Shown here: positions 5,487-5,557 of the stretch, piece after piece
How the letters are laid out: every line of letters begins with the position of its first letter
Numbering within the stretch: the stretch's first letter is position 1
DNA from: Coriobacteriales bacterium
GTDB taxonomy: Bacteria; Actinomycetota; Coriobacteriia; Coriobacteriales; UBA8131
Reading direction: 5' to 3'
Assembly: GCA_031267175.1 (NCBI GenBank)
Contig: JAIRZP010000002.1
Location: 1-5,557 of the forward strand
Length of the DNA: 5,557 bases
Notes under the pieces: generated by a model
What the model was told of the DNA's origin: nothing
Database searches by the model: none
Seen by the model: only the letters and a program-made list of their open reading frames with translations
Position numbers and translations under genes: made by a program

Positions 5487-5557
5487 TTACTTGAGCATAT
5501 CCTCAAGATTCTTGAGTTGGGAGAGGTTGAAGCCGCCCTTGCCTCCACCTTTGCGGC
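5487..5557 (-). CDS. C-terminal end of an unidentified protein
   Basis: An open frame enters from the right edge and runs 22 codons to TAA at 5489-5487. It reads RKGGGKGG, then FNLSQLKNLEDMLK: a basic glycine-rich stretch followed by a short leucine-rich segment that looks helical. Codon choice (GGC, CTC, AAG, TTC, AAC) resembles the ribosomal genes, which supports real coding, but the fragment is too short for proof or identification. In many bacteria rpoC lies upstream of rpsL; I cannot confirm it from this tail. The gene stops about 54 bases before the rpsL -35 box, with no terminator-like hairpin in between. Confidence 0.5.
   Translation of the reverse strand, partial: RKGGGKGGFNLSQLKNLEDMLK

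Noticed and set aside
1..5557. tRNA or rRNA genes, CRISPR arrays, insertion sequences, toxin-antitoxin or defence genes
   Set aside because: None seen: the sequence is accounted for by core translation genes and short spacers, with no regular repeats, transposase-like frames or cloverleaf pattern.

Overview
The window is a block of core translation genes, all on the minus strand and read from right to left. It suggests a moderately G+C-rich bacterium of the Actinobacteria (Actinomycetota). The evidence is the N-terminus of L2 (SVSDFAEI, then PEKSLLRPL, then GRITTRHQGGGHKR) and the S10 segment RNLYCVVRSPHKDKDSREQF, which resemble actinobacterial proteins more than proteobacterial ones. Several S12 and L3 details remind me of the Coriobacteriia, but that is a low-confidence impression from memory.

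Layout in transcription order. At 5557-5487 lies the last 22 codons of an unidentified gene. A 240-base gap follows, holding a near-consensus sigma-70 promoter (-35 TTGACA, 17-base spacer, extended -10 TGG-TAGTAT) and a leader of about 150 nt with three inverted repeats. Next come the str genes rpsL (S12), rpsG (S7) and fusA (EF-G). They run directly into the S10 operon: rpsJ (S10), rplC (L3), rplD (L4), rplW (L23) and the first 95 codons of rplB (L2), which leaves the window at base 1. Almost every base from 1 to 5246 is coding, and spacers are 69 nt or shorter. No non-genic stretch exceeds 300 bases.

How the genes work together. All encode ribosomal proteins or the translocase EF-G. S12, S7 and S10 belong to the 30S subunit, and L3, L4, L23 and L2 to the 50S. 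The order is the usual str-S10 order, with three local peculiarities. First, tuf (EF-Tu), often found after fusA, is absent, and fusA overlaps rpsJ by one base (TGATG), leaving no room for an E. coli-type S10 leader. Second, a hairpin followed by five U residues, with the form of an intrinsic terminator, lies between rpsL and rpsG. Third, rpsL has no ATG and appears to start at TTG.

I see no mobile element, CRISPR array, RNA gene or defence system. The content is ordinary housekeeping. The points worth a second look are regulatory: the rpsL promoter and leader, the rpsL-rpsG terminator, and the fused str-S10 junction.
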